The notes under the pieces were generated by a model. The model was not told where the DNA came from. It was given only the letters and a program-made list of their open reading frames with translations, and searched no databases. This document shows, in pieces, positions 25,101 to 35,878 of a stretch of 64,000 nucleotides of DNA. Both the position numbers and the translations under genes were made by a program. The stretch comes from Amblyomma americanum (Eukaryota > Arthropoda > Arachnida > Ixodida > Ixodidae). Numbering within the stretch: position 1 is the stretch's first letter; each line of letters opens with the position of its first letter. The stretch covers positions 548,805,531-548,869,530 of the forward strand of contig NC_135497.1 of NCBI RefSeq assembly GCF_052857255.1, read 5' to 3'.

Positions 25101-25729
25101 TTGCATGGTATGGTATGGTATGGCATGGTCTTGTACGGTATCGTACTGTATGGTACGGTACCTAATAGTATGTCATGGTATGGTTTGGAGTGGTATGGTA
25201 TGGTATGGAATGGAATGGTATGTATGGTATGGTACGGTAAGGTATGGAATGGCACGGTATGGTTTAGTATGGTATGTATGGTATGGTATGGAATGGTATG
25301 TATGGTATGGTATGCTATGGTATGGTATGTACGGTATGGTACAGCGTGATATGGTTTGGTATGGAATGGTATGGTATAGTATGGTACGGTATGGTATGGA
25401 ATGGAATGGTACGGAATGGTATGGTATGGTATGGTAAGGTACGGTATGGTACTGCATGGTATGGTATGGTACGGTATGGCACGGTATGGTATGGTACGGT
25501 TTGGTAGGGTATGGTATGGCACAGTATGGTATGGTACGGTATAGTACGATATGGTATTGTATGGAATGGTATGGAATGGTATGTAAGGTATGCATGGTAT
25601 TGTATGGTACGGTATATGGTATGGTATGGAATGGTATGTATGGTATGGCATGGCATGGTACGGTATGGTATGTATGGTATGCTATGATACAGTATGGTAT
25701 GGTATCGAATGGTATATTTGGTATGGTAC
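22171..25729. repeat. TATGG satellite array S6
   Basis: 3.6 kb of uninterrupted degenerate pentamer. The first 100 bp match the sequence following copies A and B, a further sign that satellite and RTE were copied together. The right end meets a truncated Penelope-like terminus at 25730. Confidence 0.95.
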
Positions 25730-25810
25730 GAAATCCAGGGTTCGACGGAAACCCGTCTGGTCGGGTATGTTCATGGCGGAAAATCTTCAAGCGCCGACCA
25801 ATCGTTAAAA

Positions 25811-25854
25811 AGGATGACGTTTCGGCCCCGGCTTACGGGGGCCTTGTTCACAAT
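25811..25854 (-). other. Penelope terminal hairpin (P1)
   Basis: Minus-strand copy of the hairpin element described at 31141-31182: a GGCCCC/GGGGCC stem followed by GAAACGTC. It is more than 5 kb from the plus-strand copies and is conserved in all four. Confidence 0.7.
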
Positions 25855-26047
25855 GAAAGAAAGACGAGTGAAGGTAGGTTATATAGGTTTCATGGTATGA
25901 CGCAAGCAGCGGGAGTATATCGGGGGTAGATTGCCTTCGTTGAGATTAAGCGTGTTTGCCGTCGTCTGAATATAAAAAGATTCTAGGTAAAGCCTTGCCG
26001 TCTTGCTCTTTTCTTTTTCGATTATCTTCGCGCCGTCCTAGTCGTTT

Positions 26048-27814
26048 TTAATGGCCGTCGGAGATAGCATGATCAGCCAGTGCATTTGCTGCCACGCTAT
26101 TTCTTGACATCTTTTTGGTGCTGCTGCAATCTTTTCCCAAAATCCCCTGTTTCACCGTATAGACATGCTCACAATCAGCGCAGGGAAACTTATACACGAT
26201 GCCCGTGAACTTCTCCTTCTTTATCTTGTCTTTCATTGTAACCAACGCGTGTCGCAGCTTCTGCGTGGGTACATGTACGACTGGAATATGCGGGATAAAC
26301 TTTCACTTACTCCGGGGACGTAGGGTATCGAAATCCTTTTCTTCTCTCGCTGGGGTTGCTGTGGCGGCGGGTGAGCTAGGCGATTCTCGGATTTTTTAAT
26401 AAAAGAACTGGGATAGCCCGAAGCCATCAGGTCGCGGCGAACGGTGTCCAGATCTGTCTTTTTCTTCTTCCAGCGTAGAGCAGAGGTTCTCCGATCTGCG
26501 GACAAGCGAGGCAACAACGGACTTCTTGTGACAGGTCGGGTGTACGGAACTGAAGTTGAGGTACATGCCAGTGTGCGTGTTCTTCCGGAATACACTGAAT
26601 GATATTCCAGGGCCGTCGCGTTTCACCAGAACGTCCAAAAAAGGCAGACGGCCATCTACTTCCTCTTCCGTGGTAAACTGTATGGCCGGTTCCATGCTGT
26701 TCAGGAGCAAAAGGAATGTACTCACAGCCGATTTCTTGATTTTGCAGAAACAGTTGTCCACATAACGAAGAAAGAGTTTCGGGCGCGGCGTGAAGCATGA
26801 AAGGGCGCGGGACTCCAGTGACTCCATTGTCAAGTTCGCAGCGGTGACAGAAATTGATGCTCCCATAGGCGTACCATGAACCTGTTTATATATGCTCTCC
26901 TGGAACGTGAAGTAGGTGTTGGACAAACAGAACTGAAGAAGTCTGCTGAGGTCTGGAACTTCAATGGGTGTTCTTTCCGGTAGGGTTGCATCCGCCTGTA
27001 GCACATCTGTGCAAACCTTCACGGCCAGGTCAGTGGGCACGCTCGTAAACAGTGACTTCATATCAAATGACGCCAAAATTTCGTCGACTTCTATAACCAT
27101 GTTGCGAACCTTTTCAATGAAGTCGTGTGAGTTGTGCACGTGCGTTTCGCTTTTACCGACCAAAGGGGGAGATAACACGAAGCAAGTAGTTCGACAGCTT
27201 GTGAAGCGGGGAGCAGGTGAAATCGACGATTGGGCGCATTGGGTTGCCTTCTTTGTGGATCTTTGGCAGTCCATACAGCGCGGGAGCAGAACCATTGTGG
27301 CAGAGGAGGAAGTAGTAGAGGGACTTGTGTTGTGGCGGGACAAAGGAGAAGACGTCAGCCAAAAGTTTCTGCAAGTCCCTTTGCACCTTTGAAGTGGGGT
27401 CCCGATTAAGTGGCAAGTAGGTTGTCTCATCTTCCAGCATGCTCGTCATCTTGTTCGCGTACTCTCGTTTGTCCAAGACCACCGTTGCGTTTCCCTTGTC
27501 CGCGGGCAGAGTCACGATGTTCTAATTGCGGCGCAATCTTTTTAGTGCCTTTCTTCGGGCAAAAGAGGATTAAGTACTTGATGCCGGTTCAGCTTGGACA
27601 GCACGCTGACGACACGGGTGCGTGCCTCGTCGCGACGGGAAGGCTCCACATTCTTCACCGCAGTTTCCCCAGCGCATACCATCTTTTTTATGTCCGGCTC
27701 TGGTCCCAAATTGAAACTGAGACCATGGCTCAACACTGAGAGCTCCGCGTCGTCCAGTTTCTGTGACGAAAGGTTGTGCACAGTGGTCCGGTTAGCAGTT
27801 CTGGAAATGTCCAA
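26048..27814 (-). pseudogene. Penelope-like RT/GIY-YIG remnant, unit P1
   Basis: Read right to left. The N-terminal segment lies at 27542-27814. The first RT block, with ADKGNATVV and YGLPKIHKEGNP, is at 27153-27515. The frame changes at the pyrimidine tract near 27165, and RT resumes with SFDMKSLFTSVP (motif A), HGTPMGASISV (motif B) and motif C as YVDNC, where the second catalytic Asp is Asn. The LPFLDVLVKRD segment is intact here, unlike P3 and P4. A frameshift near 26465 and a short deletion near 26275 precede a damaged GIY-YIG endonuclease (GIVYKFPCADCEHVY; the GETGDF part is lost). Catalytically dead. Confidence 0.85.
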
Positions 27815-27846
27815 GCGACGAGGTAGTAGCCTTTGAAGATTTCTCT

Positions 27847-28687
27847 ATATATCATTCAGTGTATTCCGGAAGAACACGCACACTGGCATGAACCTCAACT
27901 TCAGTTCCGTACACCCGACCTGTCACAAGAAGTCCGTTATTGCCTCGCTTGTCCGCCGATCGGAGAACCTCTGCTCTACGCTGGAAGAGAAAAACACAGA
28001 TCTGGACACCGTTCGCCGCGACCTGATGGCTTCGGGCTATCGCAGTTCTTTTATTAAAAAATCTGAGAATCGCCTAGCTCACCCGCCGCCACAGCAACCC
28101 CAGCGAGAGAAGAAAAGGATTCCGATACCCTACGTCCCCGGAATAAGTGAAAGTTTATCCCGCATATTCCAGTCGTACGAAGTCGACGTCGCACATGTAC
28201 CCACGCAGAAGCTGCGACACGCGTTGGTTACAGTGAAAGACAAGATAAAGAAGGAGAAGTTCCCGGGCATCGTGTATAGGGTTGCCTGCGCTGTTGTGAG
28301 CATGTCTATATCGGTGAAACAGGTGATTTTCGGAAAAGATTGCAGCAGCACGAAAATGATGTCAAGAACAAGGGCGTGGCAACAAACGCACTGGCTGATC
28401 ATGCTATCTCCGATAGCCATGACATCGACTGGGACGGCGCGAAGATAATCGGAAAAGAAAAGAGCAAGACGACAAGGCTTTAACTAGAATCTTTTTATAT
28501 TCAGACGACGGCAAACACGCTTAATCGCAACGAAGGCAATCTACCCCCAATATACTCCCGCTGCTTTCGTCATACCATGAAACCTATATAACCTACCTTC
28601 ACTCCTGTCTCTCTTTCATTGTGAACAAGGCCCCCCGTAAGCCGGGGCCGAAACGTCATCCTTTTTTTAACGATTGGTCGGCGCTTG
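27847..28687 (+). mobile_element. Penelope-like unit P2 (5'-truncated)
   Basis: Starts after the RT domain (TATCATTCAGTG) and carries only the linker and GIY-YIG region, then the terminal repeat. An open frame at 27888-28448 covers the linker (HPTCHKKS, PYVPGISESL) but shifts frame inside the endonuclease at CADC, where one base is missing (near 28287). It is joined head to head with P1 and tail to head with P3. Confidence 0.83.
28619..28661 (+). other. Penelope terminal hairpin (P2/P3 junction)
   Basis: Hairpin with a GGCCCC/GGGGCC stem, followed by GAAACGTC. Here the loop side has one extra C. It lies in the repeated terminal region between the stop codon of one unit and the first codon of the next. 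Confidence 0.7.
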
Positions 28688-28700
28688 AAGATTTTCCGCC

Positions 28701-31113
28701 ATGAACATACCCGACCAGACGGGTTTCCGTCGAACACTAGATTTCATCGCACTTCGTGAGGCGTATCGCCAACCAATCATCACTGAGATTCGCCGCTTCA
28801 TTTCATTAGAAACCCGTGCATCAGCATTTCAAGGTCATCTTCAATTCAACTTAACCTTCAAGGCACGGGATGTGAATCCTCGCTCCTTACGCCTGATCAG
28901 GCCCGTTGCAAGCCGCTTTGGTGTTCATGTTTTTTCGAAAGCCGAACGCCTTCTTCTACAAGCTAGGATCATGGTCTGTAGAGAACAGGTCCGCTCACTA
29001 AAAAACCAAGCCTTCTTCGCACGCCGCCGGCTCGAGTACAAGTGCCCCGATGATTTTGCCAGCATCCACCTGCACGCCAACTTCTATGCTGGTCTCCGCT
29101 CACGTCGGGACGAAGCCGTGCACGAGAGAAAGCTTCAAAGGCTACTACCTCGTCGCTTGGACATTTCCAGAACTGCTAACCGCACCACTGTGCACAGCCT
29201 TTCGTCACAGCAACTGGACGACGCGGAGCTCTCAGTGTTGAGCCTCGGTCTCAATTTCAATTTGCGACCAGAGCCGGACAAAAAAAAGATGGTATGCGCC
29301 GCGCAAACTGCGGTCAAGAATGTTGAGCTTTCCCGTCGCGACAAGGCACGCACCCGTGTCGTCAGCGTGCGGTCCAAGCTGAACCGGCATTAAGTACTTA
29401 TTCCTCTTTTGCCCGAAGAAAGAAAAGCACTGAAAAGATTGCGCGGCAATGAGAACATCGTGATCCTGTCCGCGGACAAGGGAAACGCAACGGTCGTCTT
29501 GGACAACCGAGAGTACGTGAACAAGATGACGAGCATGCTGGAAGATGAGACAACCTACTTGCCACTTAATCGGGACCCCACTTCAAAGGTGCAAAGAGAC
29601 TTGCAGAAGCTTTTGGCTGACGTCTTCTCCTTTGTCCCGCCACGACACAAGTCCCTCTACTACTTCCTCTTCTGCCACAATGGTTCTGCTCCCGCTCTGT
29701 ATGGACTGCCAAAGATCCACAAAGAAGGCAACCCAATGCGCCCAATCGTCGATTTCACCCGCTTCCCGCTTCACAAGCTGTCGAACTACTTGCATCGTGT
29801 TATCCCCCCCTTTGGTCGGTAAAAGCGAAACGCACGTGCACAACTCACACGACTTCATTGAAAAGGTTCGCAACATGGTTATACAAGACGACGAAATTTT
29901 GGTGTCATTTGACGTGAAGTCACTGTTTACGAGCGTGCCCACTGACCTGGCCGTGAAGGTTTGCACAGATGCGCTACAGGCGGATGCAACCCTACCGGAA
30001 AGAACACCCATTGAAGTTCCAGACCTCAGCAGACTTCTTCAGTTCTGTTTGTCCAACACCTACTTCACGTTCCTGGAGAGCATATATAAACAGGTTCATG
30101 GTACGGCTATGGGAGGATCAATTTCTGTCACCGCTGCGAACTTGACAATGGAGTCACTGGAGTCCCGCGCCCTTTCATGCTTCACGCCGCGCCCGAAAGT
30201 CTTTCTTCGATATGTGGACGACTGTTTCTGCATAATAAAGAAATCGGCTGTGAGTACATTCCTTTTGCACCTGAACAGCATGGAACCGGCCATACAGTTT
30301 ACCACGGAAGAGGAAGTAGATGGCCGTCTGCCTTTTTAGGACATTCTGGTGAAACGCGACGGCCCTGGAATATCATTCAGTGTATTCTGGAAGAACACGC
30401 ACACTGGCATGTACCTCAACTTCAGTTCCGTACACCCGACCTGTCACAAGAAGTCCGTTGTTGCCTCGCTTGTCCGCCGATCGAAGAACCTCTGCTCAAC
30501 GCTGGAAGAGAAAAAGACAGATCTGGACACCGTTCGCCGCGACCTGATGGCTTCGGGCTATCCCAGTTCTTTTATTAAAAAACCGAGAATCGCCTAGCTC
30601 ACCCGCCGCCACAGCAACCCCAGCGAAAGAAAAAAAAGGATTCCGATACCATACGTCCCCGGAGTAAGTGAAAGTTTATCCCGCATATTCCAGTCGTACG
30701 AAGTCGACGTCGCACATGTACCCACACAGAAGCTGCGACACGCGTTGGTTACAGTGAAAGACAAGATAAAGAAGGAGAAGTTCCCGGGCATCGTGTATAG
30801 GGTTCCCTGCGCTGATTGTGAGCATGTCTATATCGGTGAAACAGGTGATTTTCGGAAATGATTGCAGCAGCACCAAAATGATGTCAAGGACAAGCGCGTG
30901 GCAACAAACGCACTGGCTGATCATGCTATCTCCGAGGGCCATGACATCGACTGGGACGGCGCGAAGATAATCGGAAAAGAAAAGAGCAAGACGACAAGGC
31001 TTTACCTAGAATCTTTTTATATTCAGACGACGGCAAACACGCCTAATCACAACGAAGGCAATCTACCCCCGATATACTTCCGCTGCTTTCGTCATACCAT
31101 GAAACCTATATAA
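28701..31113 (+). pseudogene. Penelope-like RT/GIY-YIG protein, unit P3
   Basis: ATG at 28701 (MNIPDQTGFRR). Frame 0 runs to 29822 with one TAA (29391-29393) and includes ADKGNATVV and YGLPKIHKEGNP. It ends at a seven-C run, and RT continues in the +1 frame with SFDVKSLFTSVP, HGTAMGGSISV and YVDDC (both Asp intact) to a TAG at 30337-30339. A frameshift near 30582 is compensated by an extra A near 30635. The GIY-YIG domain (GIVYRVPCADC, VYIGETGDF) is intact except for a TGA at 30859-30861 where other copies have Arg. It ends at 31113. In the family the RT copies the element RNA and the endonuclease opens the target; this copy cannot make the full protein. Confidence 0.87.
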
Positions 31114-31140
31114 CCTACCTTCACTCCTGTCTTTCTTTCA

Positions 31141-31182
31141 TTGTGAACAAGGCCCCCGTAAGCCGGGGCCGAAACGTCATCC
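31141..31182 (+). other. Penelope terminal hairpin (P3/P4 junction), ribozyme-like
   Basis: GTGAACAAG, then a perfect 6-bp stem GGCCCC/GGGGCC around an 8-nt loop, then GAAACGTC. The stem followed by GAAAC resembles stem II plus the GAAA core of hammerhead ribozymes, which are known from Penelope-like terminal repeats. The other core strand, CTGATGA in active ribozymes, would be GTGAACA here, with changes at conserved positions. It may be a decayed or divergent ribozyme; activity is not established. Confidence 0.5.
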
Positions 31183-31221
31183 TTTTTTTAAAGATTGGTC
31201 GGCGCTTGAAGATTTTCCGCC

Positions 31222-33636
31222 ATGAACATACCCGACCAGACGGGTTTCCGTCGAACCCTAGATTTCATCGCACTTCGTGAGGCGTATGGCCAACCAATCA
31301 TCACTGAGATTCGCCGCTTCATTTCATTAGAAACCCGTGCATCAGCATTTCAAGGTCATCTTCAATTCAACTTAACCTGCAAGGCACGGGATGTGATTCC
31401 TCGCTCCTTACGCCTGAACAGGCCCGTTGCAAGCCGCTTTGGTGTTCACGTTTTTTCGAAAGCCGAACGCCTTCTTCTACAAGCTAGGATCATGGTCTGC
31501 AGAGAACAGGTCCGCTCACTAAAAAACGAAGCCTTCTTCGCACGCCGCCGGCTCGAGTACAAGTGCCCCGATAATTTTGCCAGCATCCAGCTGCACGCCA
31601 ACTTCTATGCTGGTCTCCGATTACGTCGGGACGAAGCCGTGCACGAGAGAAAGCTTCAAAGGCTACTACCTCGTCGCTTGGACATTTCTAGAACTGCTAA
31701 CCGCACCACTGTGCACAGCCTTTCGTCACAGAAACTGGACGACGCGGAGCTCTCAGTGTTGAGCCTCGGTCTCAATATCAATTTGCGACCAGAGCCGGAC
31801 AAGAAAAAGATGGTATGCGCCGTGGAAACTGCGGTCAAGAATGTTGAGCTTTCCCGTCGCGACAAGGCACGCACCCGTGTCGTCAGCGTGCTGTCCAAGC
31901 TGAACCGGCATCATGTACTTAATCCTCTTTTGCCCGAAGAAAGAAAAGCACTGAAAAGATTGCGCGGCAATGAGAACATCGTGATCCTGTCCGCGGACAA
32001 GGGAAACGCAACGGTCGTCTTGGACAACCGAGAGTACGTGAACAAGATGACGAGCATGCTGGAAGATGAGACAACCTACTTGCCACTTAATCGGGACCCC
32101 ACTTCAAAGGTGCAAAGGGACTTGCAGAAGCTTTTGGCTGACGTCTTCTCCTTTGTCCCGCCACGACACAAGTCCCTCTACTACTTCCTCCTCTGCCACA
32201 ATGGTTCTGCTCCCGCTCTGTATGGACTGCCAAAGATCCACAAAGAAGGCAACCCAATGCGCCCAATCGTCGATTTCACCCGCTTCCCGCTTCACAAGCT
32301 GTCGAACTACTTGCATCGTGTTATCCCCCCCCCCTTTGGTCAGTAAAAGCGAAACGCACGTGCACAACTCACACGACTTCATTGAAAAGGTTCGCAGCAT
32401 GGTTATAGAAGACGACGAAATTTTGGTGTCATTTGACGTGAAGTCACTGTTTACGAGCGTGCCCACTGACCTGGCCGTGAAGGTTTGCACAGATGCGCTA
32501 CAGGCGGATGCAACCCTACCGGAAAGAACACCCATTGAAGTTCCAGACCTCAGCAGACTTCTTCAGTTCTGTTTGTCCAACACCTACTTCACGTTCCAGG
32601 AGAGCATATATAAACAGGTTCATGGTACGGCTATGGGAGCATCAATTTCTGTCACCGCTGCGAACTTGACAATGGAGTCACTGGAGTCCCGCGCCCTTTC
32701 ATGCTTCACGCCGCGCCCGAAAGTCTTTCTTCGTTATGTGGACGACTGTTTCTGCATAATAAAGAAATCGGCTGTGAGTACATTCCTTTTGCAAATGAAC
32801 AGCATGGAACCGGCCATACAGTTTACCCCGGAAGAGGAAGTAGATGGCCGTCTGCCTTTTTAGGACATTCTGGTGAAACGCGACGGCCCTGGAATATCAT
32901 TCAGTGTATTCTGGATGAACACGCACACTGGCATGTACCTCAACTTCAGTTCCGTACACCCGACCTGTCACAAGAAGTCCGCTGTTGCCTCGCTTGTCCG
33001 CCGATCGAAGAACCTCTGCTCAACGCTGGAAGAGAAAAAGACAGATCTGGACACCGTTCGCCGCGACCTGATGGCTTCGGGCTATCCCAGTTCTTTTATT
33101 AAAAATCCGAGAATCGCATAGCTCACCCGCCGCCACAGCAACCCCAGCGAGAGAAAAAAAGGATTCCGATACCCTACGTCCCCGGAGTAAGTGAAAGTTT
33201 ATCCCGCATATTCCAGTCATACGAAGTCGACGTCGCACATGTACCCACACAGAAGCTGCGACACGCGTTGGTTACAGTGAAAGACAAGATAAAGAAGGAG
33301 AAGTTCCCGGGCATCGTGTATAGGGTTCCCTGCGCTGATTGTGAGCATGTCTATATCGGTGAAACAGGTGATTTTCGGAAAAGATTGCAGCAGCACCAAA
33401 ATTATGTCAAGAACAAGCGCGTGGCAACAAACGCACTGTCTGATCATGCTATCTCCGAGGGCCATGACATCGACTGGTACGGCGCGAAGATAATCGGAAA
33501 AGAAAAGAGCAAGACGACAAGGCTTTACCTAGAATCTTTTTATATTCAGACGAAGGCAAACACGCCTAATCACAACGAAGGCAATCTACCCCCGATATAC
33601 TCCCGCTGCTTGCGTCATACCATGAAACCTATATAA
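31222..33636 (+). pseudogene. Penelope-like RT/GIY-YIG protein, unit P4
   Basis: The best-preserved copy. An uninterrupted 374-codon frame (31222-32346) covers the N-terminal domain, ADKGNATVV and YGLPKIHKEGNP. It ends just after a ten-C run. The +1 frame then carries SFDVKSLFTSVP, HGTAMGASISV and YVDDC up to a TAG at 32861-32863, followed by the linker. A one-base loss near 33105 shifts the frame again. The GIY-YIG endonuclease is fully open at 33268-33636 (GIVYRVPCADC, VYIGETGDFRKRL, DHAISEGHDIDW, LESFYIQ). One nonsense change and two frame changes separate it from a complete protein of about 800 residues. Confidence 0.87.
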
Positions 33637-33663
33637 CCTACCTTCACTCCGGTCTTTCTTTCA

Positions 33664-33703
33664 TTGTGAACAAGGCCCCCGTAAGCCGGGGACGAAACGT
33701 CAT
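33664..33703 (+). other. Penelope terminal hairpin (P4 end)
   Basis: Fourth copy of the terminal hairpin. The stem is weakened by one change (GGGGAC instead of GGGGCC), while GAAACGTC is retained. Confidence 0.65.
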
Positions 33704-33745
33704 CCTTTTTAACGCTTGGTCGGCGCTTGAAGATTTTCCGGCATG

Positions 33746-35629
33746 GTGTGGTACGATATGGTATATTATGGTACAGTGTTGTATTTTATGGTATGGTACG
33801 GTGTAGTATAAAATGGCATGAATGGTATGGTACGGTACGGTATGGTATGGTATGGAATGGAATGGTATGTATGGTATGGTACGGTGTCGAATGATATGAA
33901 TGGTATGGTGTGGTACAGTTTGGTACGGTATGGTATAGAATGGTATAGTACAGTATGGCGTGGAATGGTATGTATGGTATTTTACGGTATGGTATGGTAC
34001 GATATGGTATGGAATGGTATGGCACGGTATTTTATGGAATGGTATGTATGGTATGGTATGGTATGGAATGGTGTGTAAGGTATGGTACGGTATGGTACGG
34101 CATTGTATGGTATGGTATGGTACGGTATGATACGATATGGTACGGTATGGTATGGTACTGTATGGTATGGAGTGGTATGTACGGTATGGTATTGTCTGGT
34201 ACGGTCTAGTAAGCTATGCTATGGTATGTATGGTACGGTATGATATGGAATGGCATGTATGGTATGGTAAGGTATGGTATGGTATGGTAGGGTACGGTAC
34301 GTTATGCTATAATATGGTACGGTATGGTATGTATGGTATGGTAAGGTATAGTATGGTATGGTACGGTATTGCATGGTATGGTACTCTATAGAATGATATG
34401 GTACGGTACGGTGCGATCTGGCATGGTATGGTATGTAAGGAATGGAATGGTATGTATGGTATGGTACGGTATGGTACGGTATGGTATTGTATGGTACGGT
34501 ATGGTACGGTATGGTACGGTATGTATGGTATGGTAGGGTATGGTACGGTATTGTAAGGAACGGTATAGAATGGTATGTATAGTATGGTACGGTATGGTAT
34601 GGAGTGATATGTATGGTATGGTTTGGTATGATAAGGTATGACATGGCATGGTAGTGTATGGAATGGTATGTATGGTATGGTATGGTACAGTAGGGTAATG
34701 TATGGCACGGTATGGTATGGTATGGTATCTTATGGAATGGTATGTATGGTATAGTACGGTATGATATGGTACTGTAGGCTACGGTTTGGTATGGTACGGT
34801 ATTGTATGGTATGGTATGGTACGGTATGGCATGGTATGGTATGGAATGGCATAGTATTGTATCGTATGCTATGGTATGGTATAGTATGGAATGGTAAGTT
34901 TGGTATGGTACGGAATTGTATGGTACTGTATGTATGGTTTGGTATGGTATGGAATGTTATGTATGGTATGGTACGGTATGTTACGGTATGCTATGGTGTG
35001 GTATGGTACGGTTTTGTATGGTATGGTATAGTACGGTATGGCACGGTATGGTATGGAATGGTATGGTGCGGTATTGTATGCTATGGTATGGTATAGTATA
35101 GAATGGTAAGTATGGTATGGTATGGATTGGTATGGTATGGTATGGAATGATGAGTATGGAATGGTACAGTATGGTACGGCATGGCATGATACGGAAGGAA
35201 TATGTATGGTATGGAATGGTACGGATGGTATGGTACGGTATGGTAGGGTATGGAATGGCATTTATGGTATGGTACAGTATGGTACGGTACGGTATGGTAT
35301 GGTATGTATGGTATGGTATGGTATAGTACGGAATGGTATGGTGAGGTAAGGTATGGTATGGTACGGTATGGAATGGTTTGTATTGTATGGTACGGTATGT
35401 ATGGTATGGTACGGTATGGTATGTACGGTATGGTACGATACGATAGGAATGGTATGTATGACACGATACGATAGGAATGGTACGTATAGTATGGTACGGT
35501 GTGGTAGGGTATGGTATGGCATGGTACGGTTTGGTATGGCGTGGTACGGTATGACATTGTACGTACGATATGGTATGGTATGGCACGGTATGGTTTGGAA
35601 TGGTATGTATGGTATGGTATGGAGAGATG
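33746..35629. repeat. TATGG satellite array S7
   Basis: 1.9 kb of degenerate pentamer. Long stretches resemble S4 (for example CGATACGATAGGAATGG near 35430 and near 13705). No other feature is visible inside it. Confidence 0.94.
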
Positions 35630-35631
35630 CA

Positions 35632-35878
35632 GCGATGGCGTAGAGGTAGAACATCCGCCTCGCGTGCAAGAGGACCGGGGTTCAAATCCTGGTGAAGCGC
35701 AATTCTCCACCGGGTTTAAAAAAAAAAATCCGCGAGTCGATGGAATTGCATAACCAGGCCTGGAGTGCGGCCTGATCTCGGTGACCAAAACCGACAACGC
35801 ACTCCCTCACCAGAACAGGATTTGGCCACCCTGGTGTAGTACTTGGCCACAACCTTCTATGATCAAACCAATTAACAA
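35632..35878 (+). mobile_element. tRNA-Ala-like SINE, copy 1
   Basis: The head (about 35632-35700) has a Pol III A-box-like GGCGTAGAGGTAGAAC and a B box GGTTCAAATCC, with an anticodon-arm region (GTGCAAGAGG) resembling tRNA-Ala. A tRNA-unrelated body follows, with an A-rich stretch (35717-35729) and CTCGGTGACC. The same sequence begins at 63785. The exact 3' end is unknown: similarity to the other copy is lost at the window end, and RTE copy D starts at 35879. Confidence 0.72.

Larger units (their letters stand above)
25730..27837 (-). mobile_element. Penelope-like element unit P1 (inverted)
   Basis: Minus-strand unit of about 2.1 kb. On the left (3' side) it runs past the ORF end through the shared terminal repeat and into the first codons of a following unit, showing it was part of a tandem array. 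On the right it is cut in the N-terminal domain at about 27837, where it meets the plus-strand unit P2 head to head. Such inverted, truncated partners are characteristic of Penelope-like insertions. Confidence 0.85.
28688..31200 (+). mobile_element. Penelope-like unit P3 (full length)
   Basis: Complete unit in a head-to-tail array; start-to-start distance to P4 is 2521 bp. It consists of an N-terminal domain, RT, linker and GIY-YIG endonuclease, with the terminal repeat on either side acting as a pseudo-LTR. P3 and P4 share lesions (a TAG after GRLPF and the poly-C frame change), so the array was copied as a unit or from one template. Confidence 0.87.
31201..33745 (+). mobile_element. Penelope-like unit P4 (full length, last of array)
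   Basis: Terminal unit of the tandem array. It ends after its own terminal repeat at 33745, where satellite resumes inside what would have been the start of a further unit (the ATG region). Same truncation logic as the left end of P1, so both outer ends of the cluster stop just inside a new unit. Confidence 0.86.

Noticed and set aside
26964..27392. 142-codon frame antisense to Penelope P1 (also at 29583 and 32104 in the other units)
   Set aside because: Mirror of the conserved RT coding strand; present only because the RT sequence is repeated.
35632..35700. Functional tRNA-Ala gene
   Set aside because: Stems are mismatched, it is followed by a SINE body and A-rich tract, and a second copy has the same tail; it is a tRNA-derived repeat.
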